Shown: in pieces, positions 52,258 through 62,117 of the stretch | How positions within the stretch are numbered: the stretch's first letter is position 1 | Layout: each line of letters starts with the position of its first letter | Assembly: GCA_009839745.1 (NCBI GenBank) | Contig: VXPE01000056.1 | Coordinates: 1-64,000, forward strand | Length of the DNA stretch: 64,000 nt | Origin: Candidatus Poribacteria bacterium | Lineage (GTDB): Bacteria; Poribacteria; WGA-4E; WGA-3G | Reading direction: 5' to 3' | The notes under the pieces: model-generated | What the model was told of the DNA's origin: nothing | Database searches by the model: none | Seen by the model: only the letters and a program-made list of their open reading frames with translations | Program-made: the position numbers and the translations under genes

Positions 52258-53034
52258 CTACTCCTCTTTAATCACGAAGAATTTTTCCTCTTTAATCCGT
52301 TCTTCAGGGAAACGCGCACGCGCCCAGATCGCTTTCGCATTCTCGATCATCTGTGGGTGTCCACACGCATAAACGACCGCATTTGTGTGATCGTAACCGA
52401 GTTGATCCCCGTATTTCCGAATCACATCTTCGGCACGTCCGCTCTCACCTTGCCATTCCGGGTCCTCCCACGGACGACTCACCGTCTGGACAAACGTGAA
52501 CCACTCTTCTTGTGCGGCGAGTTCGTTGAGTTCATCCGCGTAATATCCAAGTTCCCATGAAAGGCTCGCACCGACGATCGCTAAAATCTGATGTGGACTC
52601 GCTTTGCCCTGTTCCTGCTCAATCTTTTGCGTCCGCGCGATACTAATATATGGGGCAGCACCCGTGACAGTTCCCGCCATCACGTGGCGTGTCATACCAC
52701 TTTCCGTGTCCAAGACGAACCTGCCAACGAGACGGTCCCGAATAAACACGCTGTCCCCCAATTTCAGTTCCCAAAACAGGGGAGTCGTCGCACCCTCCGG
52801 CACCAATTCCACGAAGACCTCCATAAACGGCTCGTGCGGTGAGGAAACGATCGAATACGGACGTTGGACGATCTTTTCGTCAACTTGAAAACCGATCGTA
52901 GCGTATTGCCCGGGTATGAACGGCACCTGTTTATCAACACGGAATTTGAACGCGGCTAAATCTTCAGAAAAGTCTTCACGTTCAATCAATTCACCCTTTA
53001 AATATTGCGCTCTGGAGCGTCTTCTTCTTCCCAT
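52258..53034 (-). CDS. Ferredoxin-NADP(+) reductase
   Basis: 258 residues. FAD-binding RPYSIVSSP and the N-terminal barrel, then the NADP segment GTVTGAAPYISI and the C-terminal VYACGHPQMIENAK. Transfers electrons between ferredoxin or flavodoxin and NADP(H). An upstream in-frame start adds 30 residues, but GAAGGGA lies seven bases before the chosen ATG, matching the family. A weak TTGACG/TATCAT promoter (19-nt spacer) is upstream. Confidence 0.9.
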   Translation of the reverse strand: MGRRRRSRAQYLKGELIEREDFSEDLAAFKFRVDKQVPFIPGQYATIGFQVDEKIVQRPYSIVSSPHEPFMEVFVELVPEGATTPLFWELKLGDSVFIRDRLVGRFVLDTESGMTRHVMAGTVTGAAPYISIARTQKIEQEQGKASPHQILAIVGASLSWELGYYADELNELAAQEEWFTFVQTVSRPWEDPEWQGESGRAEDVIRKYGDQLGYDHTNAVVYACGHPQMIENAKAIWARARFPEERIKEEKFFVIKEE

Positions 53035-53233
53035 AATATTTCCCTTCAAATTTTCTATGATAGGTTTCGACTTGCAAATTACGTCAAAAAGAAAATAATA
53101 GATTTTTGATGACCTTTTCAACACATTTTACTGAAAAAGAAAATTGAAATCAAGTCTTTTTTCCACGAGTGGCTATCAACTATCGGCAGCCGATAGCCAT
53201 CTACGATAAGGCAAACAAAGGCGTTTTGTTTTC

Positions 53234-54670
53234 TTACATCTTCGCCAATTTCTTCTCAAGCCATTGGGTCATCGGTGCCTGCCCGGGATCGCAAACCTCA
53301 ATGAAATGTCCGGGTAAGGGTTGTCCGATCAACGCCTCGACATCCCGTCTCCGTTCGGCAACAATCGCTGGATGGTCACTCGCGACGTTGACCTTCTCCT
53401 CCGGATCATTCCGCACATCAAAGAGTTCATCGCCGTTCTCATCGGTATAACCGACTGAAGTGCAAAAGTTCCAGTGGTTATCGCGCACGCTGACGCGTCC
53501 GCGCGCATTGCCGGTGATGAATCCTGCCCAACCGGTGATAATCCGTTCACGGAGGAACGCCTTTTCCTGCGTAACGAGTTGCCACATATCCTCACCATCC
53601 GTCCAACCGCACGGAATGTCAAGCAGATTTAAAAGCGTCGGCATCAGATCGTGGTTCTGCACGAACGCGAAAACTTCCTTGTCATGCGGTCCCTCTGGAT
53701 GCCGAATCATCAAATTTAACTGCGTATTGAAGGGGTGTAACTTGTTCGGTCCCTTTCCGAAACTCCCGTGATCTCGGAGTTGCGTGCCGTGGTCAGACAT
53801 GAGCACAATCAGCGTCTCGTCTCGGATACCCAACTGCTCTATCTTGTCAAGCAGCACGCCGATCCATTTATCAACAAACGTCACTTCGCCGAGGTAAAGT
53901 GCCTCAATTCGGCGGCGTTCAGCTTCCGTAGGCCCATCGCCTTCGTTCGCACTGCCGGGTGTGATGAAATCCTTGCCCGAATAGTCGGAAAAATAGAGGT
54001 CTGCATAGGACTTCGGTGGATCCCAGGGTTCATGCGGGTCGAAACTATCCACCCATAAGAAGAACGGACCGACGGTATGATTGTCCTGAAGCCAGTCAGC
54101 TGCGGCCCCGAAGACGCGCGCACAACTATAGTCATCTTCGGATTGCCGATGCCGTTGCGACAAGAGGTAGTTGACGAGCCCAGCGTGCCGTTGCCAATTG
54201 AGGGGTTCACGGACGTGTTTTCGGAGTTGCGCCTCAATCAACTTCGGATCGCCGCTGTGCCAGTTATCCGATTCCTGCCCGCGAATGAAGTCGAAATGCG
54301 CGAACCCACGCGAGAAATTCATTGTCGGTTTGAACATGTGATACGTATCCGCAATCAACGCTGTGAGATAACCGCGTTCAAGTAAGACTTCAGCGATCGT
54401 ATCCTGTTCGGGTGGAATCTTATGCCACCCCGGGGCATGGTGCCAATGTCCACGCCGGTCGAAGTTATACCGCCACGGAAAACTCCGCATCCCTGTAAAG
54501 TTGCCGCGACGGATCTGGAGTGTGGGTTGTCCTTCACCAAACGCCCGTGTGAAACGGACGCTCTCCGATGCTAAGGCATCGAGGTTCGGGGTTTGCACGT
54601 GGCTATATTTCTTACCTTCACCGATAATGTCCGCACGAAACGTGTCCAAACAGATACACACAATGTTCAT
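53234..54670 (-). CDS. Sulfatase-fold hydrolase with Thr instead of formylglycine Cys/Ser
   Basis: 478 residues. Alkaline phosphatase-superfamily sulfatase fold: VCICLDTFRAD at 4-14 with Asp9, TPNLDALASESVRF at 27-40, FLWVDSFDPHEPWDPP, and MSDHGTQLRDHGSFGKGP. At the position of the sulfatase CxPSR signature the sequence reads PTLQIRRGNFTG (49-60), so Thr50 stands where the Cys that becomes formylglycine should be. The following Arg54 and Thr59-Gly60 are kept. No signal peptide is present. It may be a phosphodiesterase-like or inactive relative. It follows pyrF by 4 bp. Confidence 0.85.
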   Translation of the reverse strand: MNIVCICLDTFRADIIGEGKKYSHVQTPNLDALASESVRFTRAFGEGQPTLQIRRGNFTGMRSFPWRYNFDRRGHWHHAPGWHKIPPEQDTIAEVLLERGYLTALIADTYHMFKPTMNFSRGFAHFDFIRGQESDNWHSGDPKLIEAQLRKHVREPLNWQRHAGLVNYLLSQRHRQSEDDYSCARVFGAAADWLQDNHTVGPFFLWVDSFDPHEPWDPPKSYADLYFSDYSGKDFITPGSANEGDGPTEAERRRIEALYLGEVTFVDKWIGVLLDKIEQLGIRDETLIVLMSDHGTQLRDHGSFGKGPNKLHPFNTQLNLMIRHPEGPHDKEVFAFVQNHDLMPTLLNLLDIPCGWTDGEDMWQLVTQEKAFLRERIITGWAGFITGNARGRVSVRDNHWNFCTSVGYTDENGDELFDVRNDPEEKVNVASDHPAIVAERRRDVEALIGQPLPGHFIEVCDPGQAPMTQWLEKKLAKM

Positions 54671-54674
54671 AGTC

Positions 54675-55388
54675 TTATGCCCCTTTCATCTCCTCAAGGA
54701 TCATTTCGGTGGCTTCCACCGGATTCTCCGCCTCAATAATAGGTCGTCCGACGACAATATAATCCGCGCCGCGTTGAATCGCCGCCGCTGGTGTGGTAAT
54801 GCGCCGCTGATCACCACTCTTCGACCACTTCGGACGGATACCCGGCGTGACGATTACAAAATCGTCGCCACACGCTTTCCGTATCGACTCGATTTCTAAC
54901 GGTGACGCCACGACACCACGCAATCCTGCTTCCTGCGCTAACTGTGCGAGATAGACGACCTGTTTCGTCAGTCCCCGTTCTGAGCCGAAACTTCGCTGAA
55001 AGCCTGTTTCGTCAATACTCGTCAGAACCGTTACACCGAGCAGAATTGGCATTGGGATCCCGTTCTCAGCAGTTGCATCCTCCGCGCTTTTCCGTGCTGC
55101 CTGCATCATTTCAAACCCACCGGAGGCGTGCATGTTAATCATCTGCGCACCGTGCTTTGTCATCATACCGACATCACGTGCCACTGTGTTCGGAATGTCG
55201 TGGAACTTTAGGTCAACAAAGACGTTATGCCCGTTTTGTTCAAACCGTTGAAAAGCTTCCATTCCGAGAGCACTCAACGCCTGAAAGCCCATCTTAAACC
55301 AACCGACTGTATCTCTAAGCCTGCTGGATAACCAGCCAATCCTCCCATCATCGTCCGTATCCAATGCGACGATCAATCTGTTTTTCAA
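54675..55388 (-). CDS. pyrF: Orotidine 5'-phosphate decarboxylase, TTG start
   Basis: 237 residues. Last step of UMP synthesis. The catalytic DxKxxD tetrad region is FVDLKFHDIPNTV, with IVTPGIRP and ADYIVVGRPI also present. The start is TTG with GGAG nine bases upstream. The true family N-terminus (RLIVALDTDDD) fits that start. Co-transcribed in the ThuA-PhyH-argH-pyrF-sulfatase run. Confidence 0.96.
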   Translation of the reverse strand: MKNRLIVALDTDDDGRIGWLSSRLRDTVGWFKMGFQALSALGMEAFQRFEQNGHNVFVDLKFHDIPNTVARDVGMMTKHGAQMINMHASGGFEMMQAARKSAEDATAENGIPMPILLGVTVLTSIDETGFQRSFGSERGLTKQVVYLAQLAQEAGLRGVVASPLEIESIRKACGDDFVIVTPGIRPKWSKSGDQRRITTPAAAIQRGADYIVVGRPIIEAENPVEATEMILEEMKGA

Positions 55389-55465
55389 TTTTTTAATCTC
55401 CTATGTAAGGGTGACGCGCTGTGTTACGCATTAATTCCTTGTATTCCTTCTCTTATAATATTATC

Positions 55466-56959
55466 TCAACCGGCACCGCAAACTTCATCAACGATTCGCA
55501 GCGTCTCTCGGTGCGCGTCCTCAATTTGCGTCTGACAGGTATGGATATGCGATTCAATATCATTCAGTTGTTCTGTAAACTTGTTTACCATCCGATGCAC
55601 CTCTGCAGGCGATGTGCCACCGAGGCTCTGGTTATTCTGAATCGCCAATTCCGCATCCAGTATCTGCTTGAGCTGCGAAATCGGTATGTCAATCTCTCTC
55701 TGTTTCAAAAGTTTTTGCGTGAGTTCCCAATCTGAGAACGTTTTTTCCAGCTGCACGAGTTCCCCGACGAGCCAGCCGACAATCTCATGGCACTCCCGAA
55801 AACTAATCCGATGTTCTTTAACGAGATAGTTTGCCAATTCCGTCGCCGTTGCGAAGTTTGCATTCGCCAATTCCGCCATCCGTTCGGTTCTGAAATCCGT
55901 GGTTCTGAGGAGTTCCGGTAGCAGACCGAGGCACGCCTTCACAACATCAAACGCCTCCCAAAGCGGGGGTTTATCCTCCTGAAAATCGCGGTTATAGCCC
56001 ATCGGTAACCCCTTGAGATTCGTCAACAGATCCAGCAACGCGCCGTAGACGCGCCCTGTGCGCCCGCGCGTGAGTTCGGCAATATCGGGATTCTTTTTCT
56101 GCGGCATGATGGAACTCCCGAAACTATAGGCATCATCAAGCACCGCCATCCCAAACTCATAAGTCGTCCAATAGATAATTTCTTCGCTAATCCGTGAGAG
56201 GTTCGCCATCACAAGCGACAGCGCGAAAAGCACCTCTGCGATAAAATCTCGGCTGCTGATGACATCAAGTGCGTGTTCGTGTGGTGCGTCGAAACCGAGC
56301 AGTTCCGTCGTCAGGTGTCGATCAATCGGGAAGGTTGTCCCCGCCAAGGCACACGCGCCGAGGGGATTTATATTGGCAAGGGCATAAGCAGATTGTAGTC
56401 GTTTCTGGTCCCGTAGGAACATACTTACGTAAGCCGTCGCCCAGAAACCGAGACTGATCGGCTGTGCGTGTTGGGTATGCGTATAGCCGGGCATGACGGT
56501 GTCGGCGTGTGCTTTCGCAATCTGGAGGAAGGCGTCGCAGAGTTCGGAGAGACCGCGTTGGACGTTGAGAATTTCATCCCGAATGTAGAGATGCGCGTCC
56601 ACGAGTACCTGATCGTTGCGTGAACGAGCGGTGTGGAGTTTACCGCCGAACTCGCGCCCGGCGTTCTCAATCAGATACGACTCGACGTTCATGTGCACGT
56701 CCTCTTTATTCGGATCGAGCGTGAAATTGCCGTTCTGAAAATCCGTTTCTGCTTTCTGGAGCCAGCGTAAAATCTCGCGCAGGTCGGCATCGGAGATAAT
56801 CCCCTGGCGAGCGAGCATGATCGCATGCGCTTGGCTTCCCCAGATATCGTATCCGATGAGTCGGGTGTCGGCTTCAATAGAGTGCGTGAAGGCTATCGTC
56901 TCTGTGGTGAGGCTCGTGCTGAAACGTCCACCCCAGAGGGTCTTTCTCGGTTTTCCCAC
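55466..56959 (-). CDS. argH: Argininosuccinate lyase
   Basis: 497 residues. Splits argininosuccinate to arginine and fumarate. LWGGRFSTSLT is the N-terminus, DVHMNVESYL, HTARSRNDQVL and the C3-loop SSIMPQKKNPDIAEL are the fumarase/lyase signatures. Start is GTG with GGTGG ahead. It starts 2 bp after the PhyH 4 stop. A C-terminal tail of about 20 residues beyond the usual length is seen. Confidence 0.96.
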   Translation of the reverse strand: MGKPRKTLWGGRFSTSLTTETIAFTHSIEADTRLIGYDIWGSQAHAIMLARQGIISDADLREILRWLQKAETDFQNGNFTLDPNKEDVHMNVESYLIENAGREFGGKLHTARSRNDQVLVDAHLYIRDEILNVQRGLSELCDAFLQIAKAHADTVMPGYTHTQHAQPISLGFWATAYVSMFLRDQKRLQSAYALANINPLGACALAGTTFPIDRHLTTELLGFDAPHEHALDVISSRDFIAEVLFALSLVMANLSRISEEIIYWTTYEFGMAVLDDAYSFGSSIMPQKKNPDIAELTRGRTGRVYGALLDLLTNLKGLPMGYNRDFQEDKPPLWEAFDVVKACLGLLPELLRTTDFRTERMAELANANFATATELANYLVKEHRISFRECHEIVGWLVGELVQLEKTFSDWELTQKLLKQREIDIPISQLKQILDAELAIQNNQSLGGTSPAEVHRMVNKFTEQLNDIESHIHTCQTQIEDAHRETLRIVDEVCGAG

Positions 56960-56961
56960 AC

Positions 56962-57816
56962 TTATACCACCTGTGGCGGGCGACGGACTGATGTCGGTTG
57001 GATAATTTTGCGTTGATCGGGTGTCAAACGTGCCAACAACTCTTTGGAATGTGGATAGTCAAAACGCTCACGGACATATCTCGGAGAATAGCGATAGACG
57101 ATCGATCGGCGATATCCCTCACTCGTCCGCTCTGCCGATCCGTGTGTAATCGCATCCGTGAACATGACGACATCACCTGCCTTGAGATAAATCTCCTTCG
57201 TGCCAAAGGCTGTCCCTGCGGGTTTACCGCTCACGCCGTCATAGACCAGCCCTTTCCCATCGACCTTCAAGCGCGGGTGAATCTCTGTGCATTTATGGCT
57301 CCCAGGCACCAATACGGGTGCGCCATCCCCCGGTCCAATATCGTTGAGCGCCATCAGGACGTTAATCTGTCCGACCATCCATTCGCCGGTGTTCTCCTGT
57401 CGGAACGTCAGGTAACTCAGCGGCACATGTCCACCACAGTGGATATGAATGAAACCGCCGGGACCGCGGACGTTGAGGAAATTCTCGTGGATAGAAAGCC
57501 CGTTGACCTCGTGGACGTATCTCCGCATCAACCCTATCCATGAAGGATGGTCGATCAACTTCTGAAAAACGTCCCCACCCTCAATAATATTCTGGAAATT
57601 CACACCGTTCTCGATGTTGTAGGTATGCGTTTCGATGTTCCCGATCCAACGCGGAATCCGTCTGTCTTCGGTTTCGTCCTCCCACGGATTTTCAACGTAA
57701 GTCCAATGGTCATCGATCCACGCGTTCATTTCATCCAGATCAGGTTTCGAGATTGCGTTCTCTAAAATTAGATAGCCTTGTAGGTCGAACAGATAATCTT
57801 GTATCTCTTGATCCAT
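56962..57816 (-). CDS. PhyH family protein with altered iron triad (PhyH 4)
   Basis: 284 residues. PhyH fold with PGSHKCT at 171-177 and the distal His225 in DAITHGSAE. Where other family members have HxD, the sequence is FIHIHCGGH (122-130): no Asp two residues after His124 or His126, but Cys and Gly instead. AGGAG lies eight bases before the chosen ATG. An earlier in-frame Met adds 26 residues. It sits between ThuA and argH in one run. The unusual triad recalls halogenase-like HxG/A sites, though a shifted alignment is possible. Confidence 0.8.
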   Translation of the reverse strand: MDQEIQDYLFDLQGYLILENAISKPDLDEMNAWIDDHWTYVENPWEDETEDRRIPRWIGNIETHTYNIENGVNFQNIIEGGDVFQKLIDHPSWIGLMRRYVHEVNGLSIHENFLNVRGPGGFIHIHCGGHVPLSYLTFRQENTGEWMVGQINVLMALNDIGPGDGAPVLVPGSHKCTEIHPRLKVDGKGLVYDGVSGKPAGTAFGTKEIYLKAGDVVMFTDAITHGSAERTSEGYRRSIVYRYSPRYVRERFDYPHSKELLARLTPDQRKIIQPTSVRRPPQVV

Positions 57817-57835
57817 GTTCCGTCTCCTTATAAAA

Positions 57836-58648
57836 CTACAAATATGACAGATATGCCTCCAATTCCGCTTCAGTCGGGGTCGGTGTGGAGACACCTCCCT
57901 CAGGGACTTCCATCTTTGCTGTCCAGAGAATCCCGTTGAGAATTAACTTACGGAATTGATCATTCCCCCAATTCTGATGGTAATGCCCACCGGTACATCC
58001 GAACCCACGCCCGCGATCTGGACGTTCGAAGCACCATCCCAAGTGCTGAGGCTCACCGTTGGCTACCGAGGCACGGACATGTGGATTGCCGCTGTATGGC
58101 CCATCGGGTCTTTTGAGCGTTGATGCAGGCGCAATCGCACTCAACACAGGTGTCACGCCCCGCATATTTTCACGAAACCGCATGTGATAATACCACTCGT
58201 CTTTCAATGAAAACGGCTCCATCCCACGTGTTATCGGATGTTCAGGAAATTCAGTAAACGTTGCAATCCAATACGGATTCACCGAAAGGCCTGGTTCAAA
58301 GTAACCCCCGATCCAGTCTAAGAAGCAATTACCCGGCTTGCCCTTTGGCACCTCGACTGCAAAGTGTAACATCGCGAGTCCTATGCCCTGTGCCATCAAT
58401 TCACCGATCTGATCAAGATGCGGGATGCTAAGATGGTTTTCACCACCGCCTGAATAAACAATAATGGCATCTGTATCGGTGAAAATCGCTGGATCTTCGG
58501 GCCACCCCTGAGAGACCACTGCCACTACGCCGTTCACATTTTTGTTTAACTGATCGGCGAGAAAGTCACACCCAGCAGGATGCTCATGCGCGCCACTGCC
58601 ACGACTTCCACTTCCTGCCACCATAACAATTCGAGATTTCTTTGCCAT
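57836..58648 (-). CDS. ThuA domain protein
   Basis: 270 residues. ThuA/class I glutamine-amidotransferase-like fold, found in trehalose-utilisation loci and in carbohydrate degradation. RIVMVAGSGSRGSGAHEHPAG at the start, AIIVYSGGGENHL near 74-86, then FTEFPEHPITRGMEPF and GRGFGCTGGHYHQNWG. GGAG is twelve bases before the ATG. First gene of a minus-strand run with a consensus promoter at 58688-58716, and followed by PhyH 4 19 bp later. Confidence 0.87.
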   Translation of the reverse strand: MAKKSRIVMVAGSGSRGSGAHEHPAGCDFLADQLNKNVNGVVAVVSQGWPEDPAIFTDTDAIIVYSGGGENHLSIPHLDQIGELMAQGIGLAMLHFAVEVPKGKPGNCFLDWIGGYFEPGLSVNPYWIATFTEFPEHPITRGMEPFSLKDEWYYHMRFRENMRGVTPVLSAIAPASTLKRPDGPYSGNPHVRASVANGEPQHLGWCFERPDRGRGFGCTGGHYHQNWGNDQFRKLILNGILWTAKMEVPEGGVSTPTPTEAELEAYLSYL

Positions 58649-58687
58649 ATCTTTCGTTCTCCCATTCGGAGTATCTACTATGCTACA

Positions 58688-58716
58688 ATTATACACGTTC
58701 TCGTTGTGGATGTCAA
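58688..58716 (-). promoter_or_regulatory. Consensus promoter for the ThuA-PhyH-argH-pyrF run
   Basis: Minus strand TTGACA (58716-58711), 17 nt, TATAAT (58693-58688). An ideal sigma70 match. Confidence 0.8.
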
Positions 58717-58725
58717 TTTTTCAAC

Positions 58726-58754
58726 TTGACAATCTTGCATAGCAGCCTTAAAAT
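58726..58754 (+). promoter_or_regulatory. Consensus promoter for the divergent amidohydrolase
   Basis: TTGACA (58726-58731), 17 nt, TAAAAT (58749-58754). Its -35 is nine nt from the opposite promoter's -35, leaving room for a shared regulator. Confidence 0.75.
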
Positions 58755-58787
58755 ACCCTAAACGCAAGGTAATAAAGGAGCACCGCA

Positions 58788-59645
58788 ATGGAGAAATTCC
58801 CCATCGTTGATACGCATGTTCACCTCTGGCACCCGGAACGGTTGAGATACCCATGGCTTACGGAAGTCCCCGCCCTCAATAGACCTTATCTCTTAAAAGA
58901 CTACAACGCTGCGTCCGGCGAATTGGATATTGAATCCATCGTCTTTGTTCAGTGCGATACGCATCCCGATGATGGCTTGAAAGAGACTACCTGGGTTACC
59001 GACCTCGCAACAACAGTAGAGCCTCGGATTCAGGGTATTGTTGCATGGGCACCCCTCGAAGAGGGAGCACAGGTGGCACCCTTCGTTGAAAAACTGGCAG
59101 AGAACCCACTCGTCAAAGGTATCCGCCGTCTCATCCAATCCGAAAGCGTGGATTTTTGCATTCAACCCAACTTTGTAAGTGGTGTTAAAACACTTTCTCG
59201 CTACGGGCTCAACTTCGATATCTGTATCTTTCACCCGCAACTCGCCAATGCGATTCGGCTTGTGGAACAGTGTCCGCATGTTCAATTCATCTTAGATCAC
59301 ATCGGCAAACCCGACATCAAGAACCAACTGTTTGATCCATGGAAACAGGAGATTCAAACGCTTGCGACGTTCCCAAACGTCCATTGCAAAATATCGGGCT
59401 TGGTAACAGAGGCTGACTTCGAGGCATGGACACCTGCGGATCTACAACCGTATATCGAACACGTTATCACCTGCTTCGGTTTTGACCGCGTTATATACGG
59501 TAGCGATTGGCCCGTCTCTACGCAAGCCTCGGCGTATCCACGATGGGTACAGACATTGAGAGAGGCTGTATCTGGATATTCATCTGAGGAGGTGCGAAAC
59601 CTTTTCAGAGATAATGCCATTAGATTTTACCGACTTGACGCATAG
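58788..59645 (+). CDS. Amidohydrolase (lactonase-like TIM barrel)
   Basis: 285 residues. PIVDTHVHLWHP at the start carries the HxH metal ligands. VQFILDHIGKPDI and VIYGSDWPVS bring the other His and Asp. Relatives hydrolyse sugar lactones, such as L-fuconolactone, and related compounds. AAGGAG lies seven bases before the ATG. Divergent from the ThuA run with facing promoters, which suggests joint control. Confidence 0.9.
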   Translation: MEKFPIVDTHVHLWHPERLRYPWLTEVPALNRPYLLKDYNAASGELDIESIVFVQCDTHPDDGLKETTWVTDLATTVEPRIQGIVAWAPLEEGAQVAPFVEKLAENPLVKGIRRLIQSESVDFCIQPNFVSGVKTLSRYGLNFDICIFHPQLANAIRLVEQCPHVQFILDHIGKPDIKNQLFDPWKQEIQTLATFPNVHCKISGLVTEADFEAWTPADLQPYIEHVITCFGFDRVIYGSDWPVSTQASAYPRWVQTLREAVSGYSSEEVRNLFRDNAIRFYRLDA

Positions 59646-59658
59646 ATACAACAGTCCC

Positions 59659-59735
59659 GGCAGGTGCGGTTTTGGAACCGCACTGACTGCATTCGGAATA
59701 AACGGAATTCTCCGATCTTGCGTAAGTCCTATTCC
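59659..59735. repeat. CAGGTGCGGTTTTGGAACCGCAC repeat with TTGCGTAAGTCC end
   Basis: Hairpin GTGCGGTT-TTGG-AACCGCAC (59664-59683) and, 34 nt later, TTGCGTAAGTCCT (59718-59730). Fullest copy of the dispersed GTGCGGTTT family. Confidence 0.65.
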
Positions 59736-59741
59736 AAAAAG

Positions 59742-59779
59742 AAAAGGGAAGAGTGCTTTGTTCACCCCTCCCTTTTTTT
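59742..59779. terminator. Bidirectional rho-independent terminator
   Basis: AAAAGGGAAGAGTG-CTTTGTT-CACCCCTCCCTTTT: 14 stem positions with two A/C mismatches, seven T's following on plus. The minus strand has a T-rich tail too. Sits between the convergent amidohydrolase and malate synthase genes. Confidence 0.85.
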
Positions 59780-59807
59780 ATTTTTCCATTCTCTGAGCTT
59801 ACGCCTA

Positions 59808-61991
59808 TTAACCGCCCGCCTTGACTTCTCGCCGCCGCGGATGCAGCACGAATTCGGTATACCCGTTCGGGAGTTCACACCCCTTGAACACCAAGTCCAA
59901 AGCCGCTTGGAACGCGATGCTCCGATCGTAATTCGGCGACATGTCTCGATAATTCGGGTCCCCAGCGTTCTGCTCATCAACAATCTTCGCCATCCGTTGA
60001 AACGTTTCGGTTACCTGTGCCTTCGTAACGATTCCGTGATGCAGCCAATTCGCAATGTGTTGACTCGAAATTCGCAGCGTTGCCCTATCTTCCATCAAGC
60101 CGACGTTGTTAATATCCGGTATCTTCGAGCAGCCGATACCTTGATCCACCCATCGGACGACGTATCCCAAAATGCCTTGTGCGTTGTTATCCAACTCACG
60201 CTGAATTTCATCGGGCTGCAACTCTCGATCCTTCAACAATGGCGGTGTCAGCAGATCCGTCAAACTGGCGCGCTGTCTTGCGGACAATTCTTTTATCCAG
60301 TTTCCAACGTCAACTCGGTGATAGTGCATCGCATGCAGCGTTGCGGCTGTCGGTGACGGCACCCATGCCGTTGTCGCACCCGCCAAGGGGTGATTCATCT
60401 TCGTTTCGACCATTTCTGCCATCTGGTCAGGTTTCGTCCACATCCCCTTCCCAATCTGTGCAGTGCCGAGTAAAGCGGTTTCAATCCCGATATCGACGTT
60501 CCAATCCTCATAGGCAAGCATCCACGGCTCGTCGCGGATCTCCATCTTCGGAATCACGGGTCCCGCTTCCATGCTCGTATGGATTTCATCGCCAGTCCTA
60601 TCCAAAAATCCGGTGTTAATAAAGACGAGGCGTTCCTGTGCGATTCGGATCGCTTCCTTGAGATTGACGGTCGTCCGGCGTTCCTCATCCATAATCCCAA
60701 TCTTAATGGTATTCGTCGGGAGTCCAAGTGCCGATTCAATCCACTCAAACATCCGAATCGTCATATCCACCTCTTCCGGTCCGTGGAACTTCGGTTTGAC
60801 GATGTAGATACTCCGGGTTTTACTATTGGTGACGGGACCGTTGCCCTGCAGGTCATGTATCGCGGCGAAACTCGTTACCATGGCATCCAGAATGCCTTCC
60901 GGGACTTCTTCACCCGCTGCCGTCGTGACGGCATCCGTGTACATGTGGAGTCCAACGTTCCGAATCAGGAGAAGACTTCTGCCTGGGACCGTCAATGTGC
61001 CTCCGTCGGGTGCGGTAAACGTCTTATCGGGTGCGAGGCGACGGGTCAGCATTTCGCCGTTTTTCTCGAATGTCGTCTCCAGCGCCCCCTTCATGATGCC
61101 GTTCCAATTCCGATAGACGCGCACCTTGTCTGCTGCATCCACTGCCGCGACGGAATCCTCACAATCCTGAATCGTCGTAATTGCCGACTCCAGGATAACA
61201 TCAACAACCCCCGCAGGATGCGCCTTTCCAACGGGATGCTCTCGGTCTATCTGTATTTCGATGTGCAACCCGTGGTTTCGCAGGAGAATAACACGCAGTT
61301 CGCCATCGGTTTGCGTAAACCCTACAAACTTGGTCGGATCGGCTAAGCCGACCTCGCTGCCATCACTGAGGGTTGCCCGTAACTGTTGCTCGTTATGAAC
61401 GGTTTTTAAGGAAAATTCCGTAACGTCAGAGAAACTCCCAGTTTCAAGTCCGGTCATTTCATCTAAAAACGTTTCGGCATACGCAATGACTTTCGCCCCT
61501 CGGATCGGGTTATAGGTCGTCCCCCGTGTCGCACCGTCCGATTCATCAATGACATCAGTGCCGTAAAGGGCATCGTAGAGACTTCCCCAACGTGCGTTCG
61601 CGGCGTTTAGGGCATAGCGGGCGTTATCGGTCGGCACAACCAATTGCGGACCTGAGATGAGCGAAATCTCTATGTCAACGTCTTCGGTAATTACAGTAAA
61701 ATCCCGTCCTTCGGGAAGCAGATAGCCGATGTCGGTCAGGAACGCCGAATACGCCTCACTGTCCAAGGGTTCATCTTTACGCGCCAGATGCCACGCGTCA
61801 ATCTGCCCTTGGAGCGTATCCCGTTTCTCCAAGAGCGTCTTGTTTTCTGGTGCGAACGCCGCAACGATGTCACCGAACGCTTTCCAGAAGGCATCCGCCT
61901 CTACTCCCGTGCCGGGTGCGATCTCATCTCTCACCAATGCGTACAAATCTTCATCTATCCTGAGATTACCGATTTCAATCCGGTTTCCCAT
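59808..61991 (-). CDS. glcB: Malate synthase G
   Basis: 727 residues. Condenses glyoxylate with acetyl-CoA to malate. The N-terminal clasp, TIM-barrel and C-terminal domain are all of usual length. [30 protein letters not shown] (with the catalytic Asp/Glu/Arg region) and [18 protein letters not shown] are G-form blocks. Start by GGAG upstream. Consensus promoter at 62089-62117. No isocitrate lyase gene is in the window. Confidence 0.96.
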   Translation of the reverse strand: MGNRIEIGNLRIDEDLYALVRDEIAPGTGVEADAFWKAFGDIVAAFAPENKTLLEKRDTLQGQIDAWHLARKDEPLDSEAYSAFLTDIGYLLPEGRDFTVITEDVDIEISLISGPQLVVPTDNARYALNAANARWGSLYDALYGTDVIDESDGATRGTTYNPIRGAKVIAYAETFLDEMTGLETGSFSDVTEFSLKTVHNEQQLRATLSDGSEVGLADPTKFVGFTQTDGELRVILLRNHGLHIEIQIDREHPVGKAHPAGVVDVILESAITTIQDCEDSVAAVDAADKVRVYRNWNGIMKGALETTFEKNGEMLTRRLAPDKTFTAPDGGTLTVPGRSLLLIRNVGLHMYTDAVTTAAGEEVPEGILDAMVTSFAAIHDLQGNGPVTNSKTRSIYIVKPKFHGPEEVDMTIRMFEWIESALGLPTNTIKIGIMDEERRTTVNLKEAIRIAQERLVFINTGFLDRTGDEIHTSMEAGPVIPKMEIRDEPWMLAYEDWNVDIGIETALLGTAQIGKGMWTKPDQMAEMVETKMNHPLAGATTAWVPSPTAATLHAMHYHRVDVGNWIKELSARQRASLTDLLTPPLLKDRELQPDEIQRELDNNAQGILGYVVRWVDQGIGCSKIPDINNVGLMEDRATLRISSQHIANWLHHGIVTKAQVTETFQRMAKIVDEQNAGDPNYRDMSPNYDRSIAFQAALDLVFKGCELPNGYTEFVLHPRRREVKAGG

Positions 61992-62088
61992 ACTCTTTTC
62001 TCCATTCCAAGGTGCTGTTAAGGTGTTGGATCTCGGTGAGCCGATGCTTCGTTGCACCGACAACAAATTCTCGCCTCAATTGTTAATT

Positions 62089-62117
62089 ATCATAGCAACA
62101 CATCTATAGCCTGTCAA
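62089..62117 (-). promoter_or_regulatory. Consensus promoter for glcB
   Basis: Minus strand TTGACA (62117-62112), 17 nt, TATGAT (62094-62089). Confidence 0.75.
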
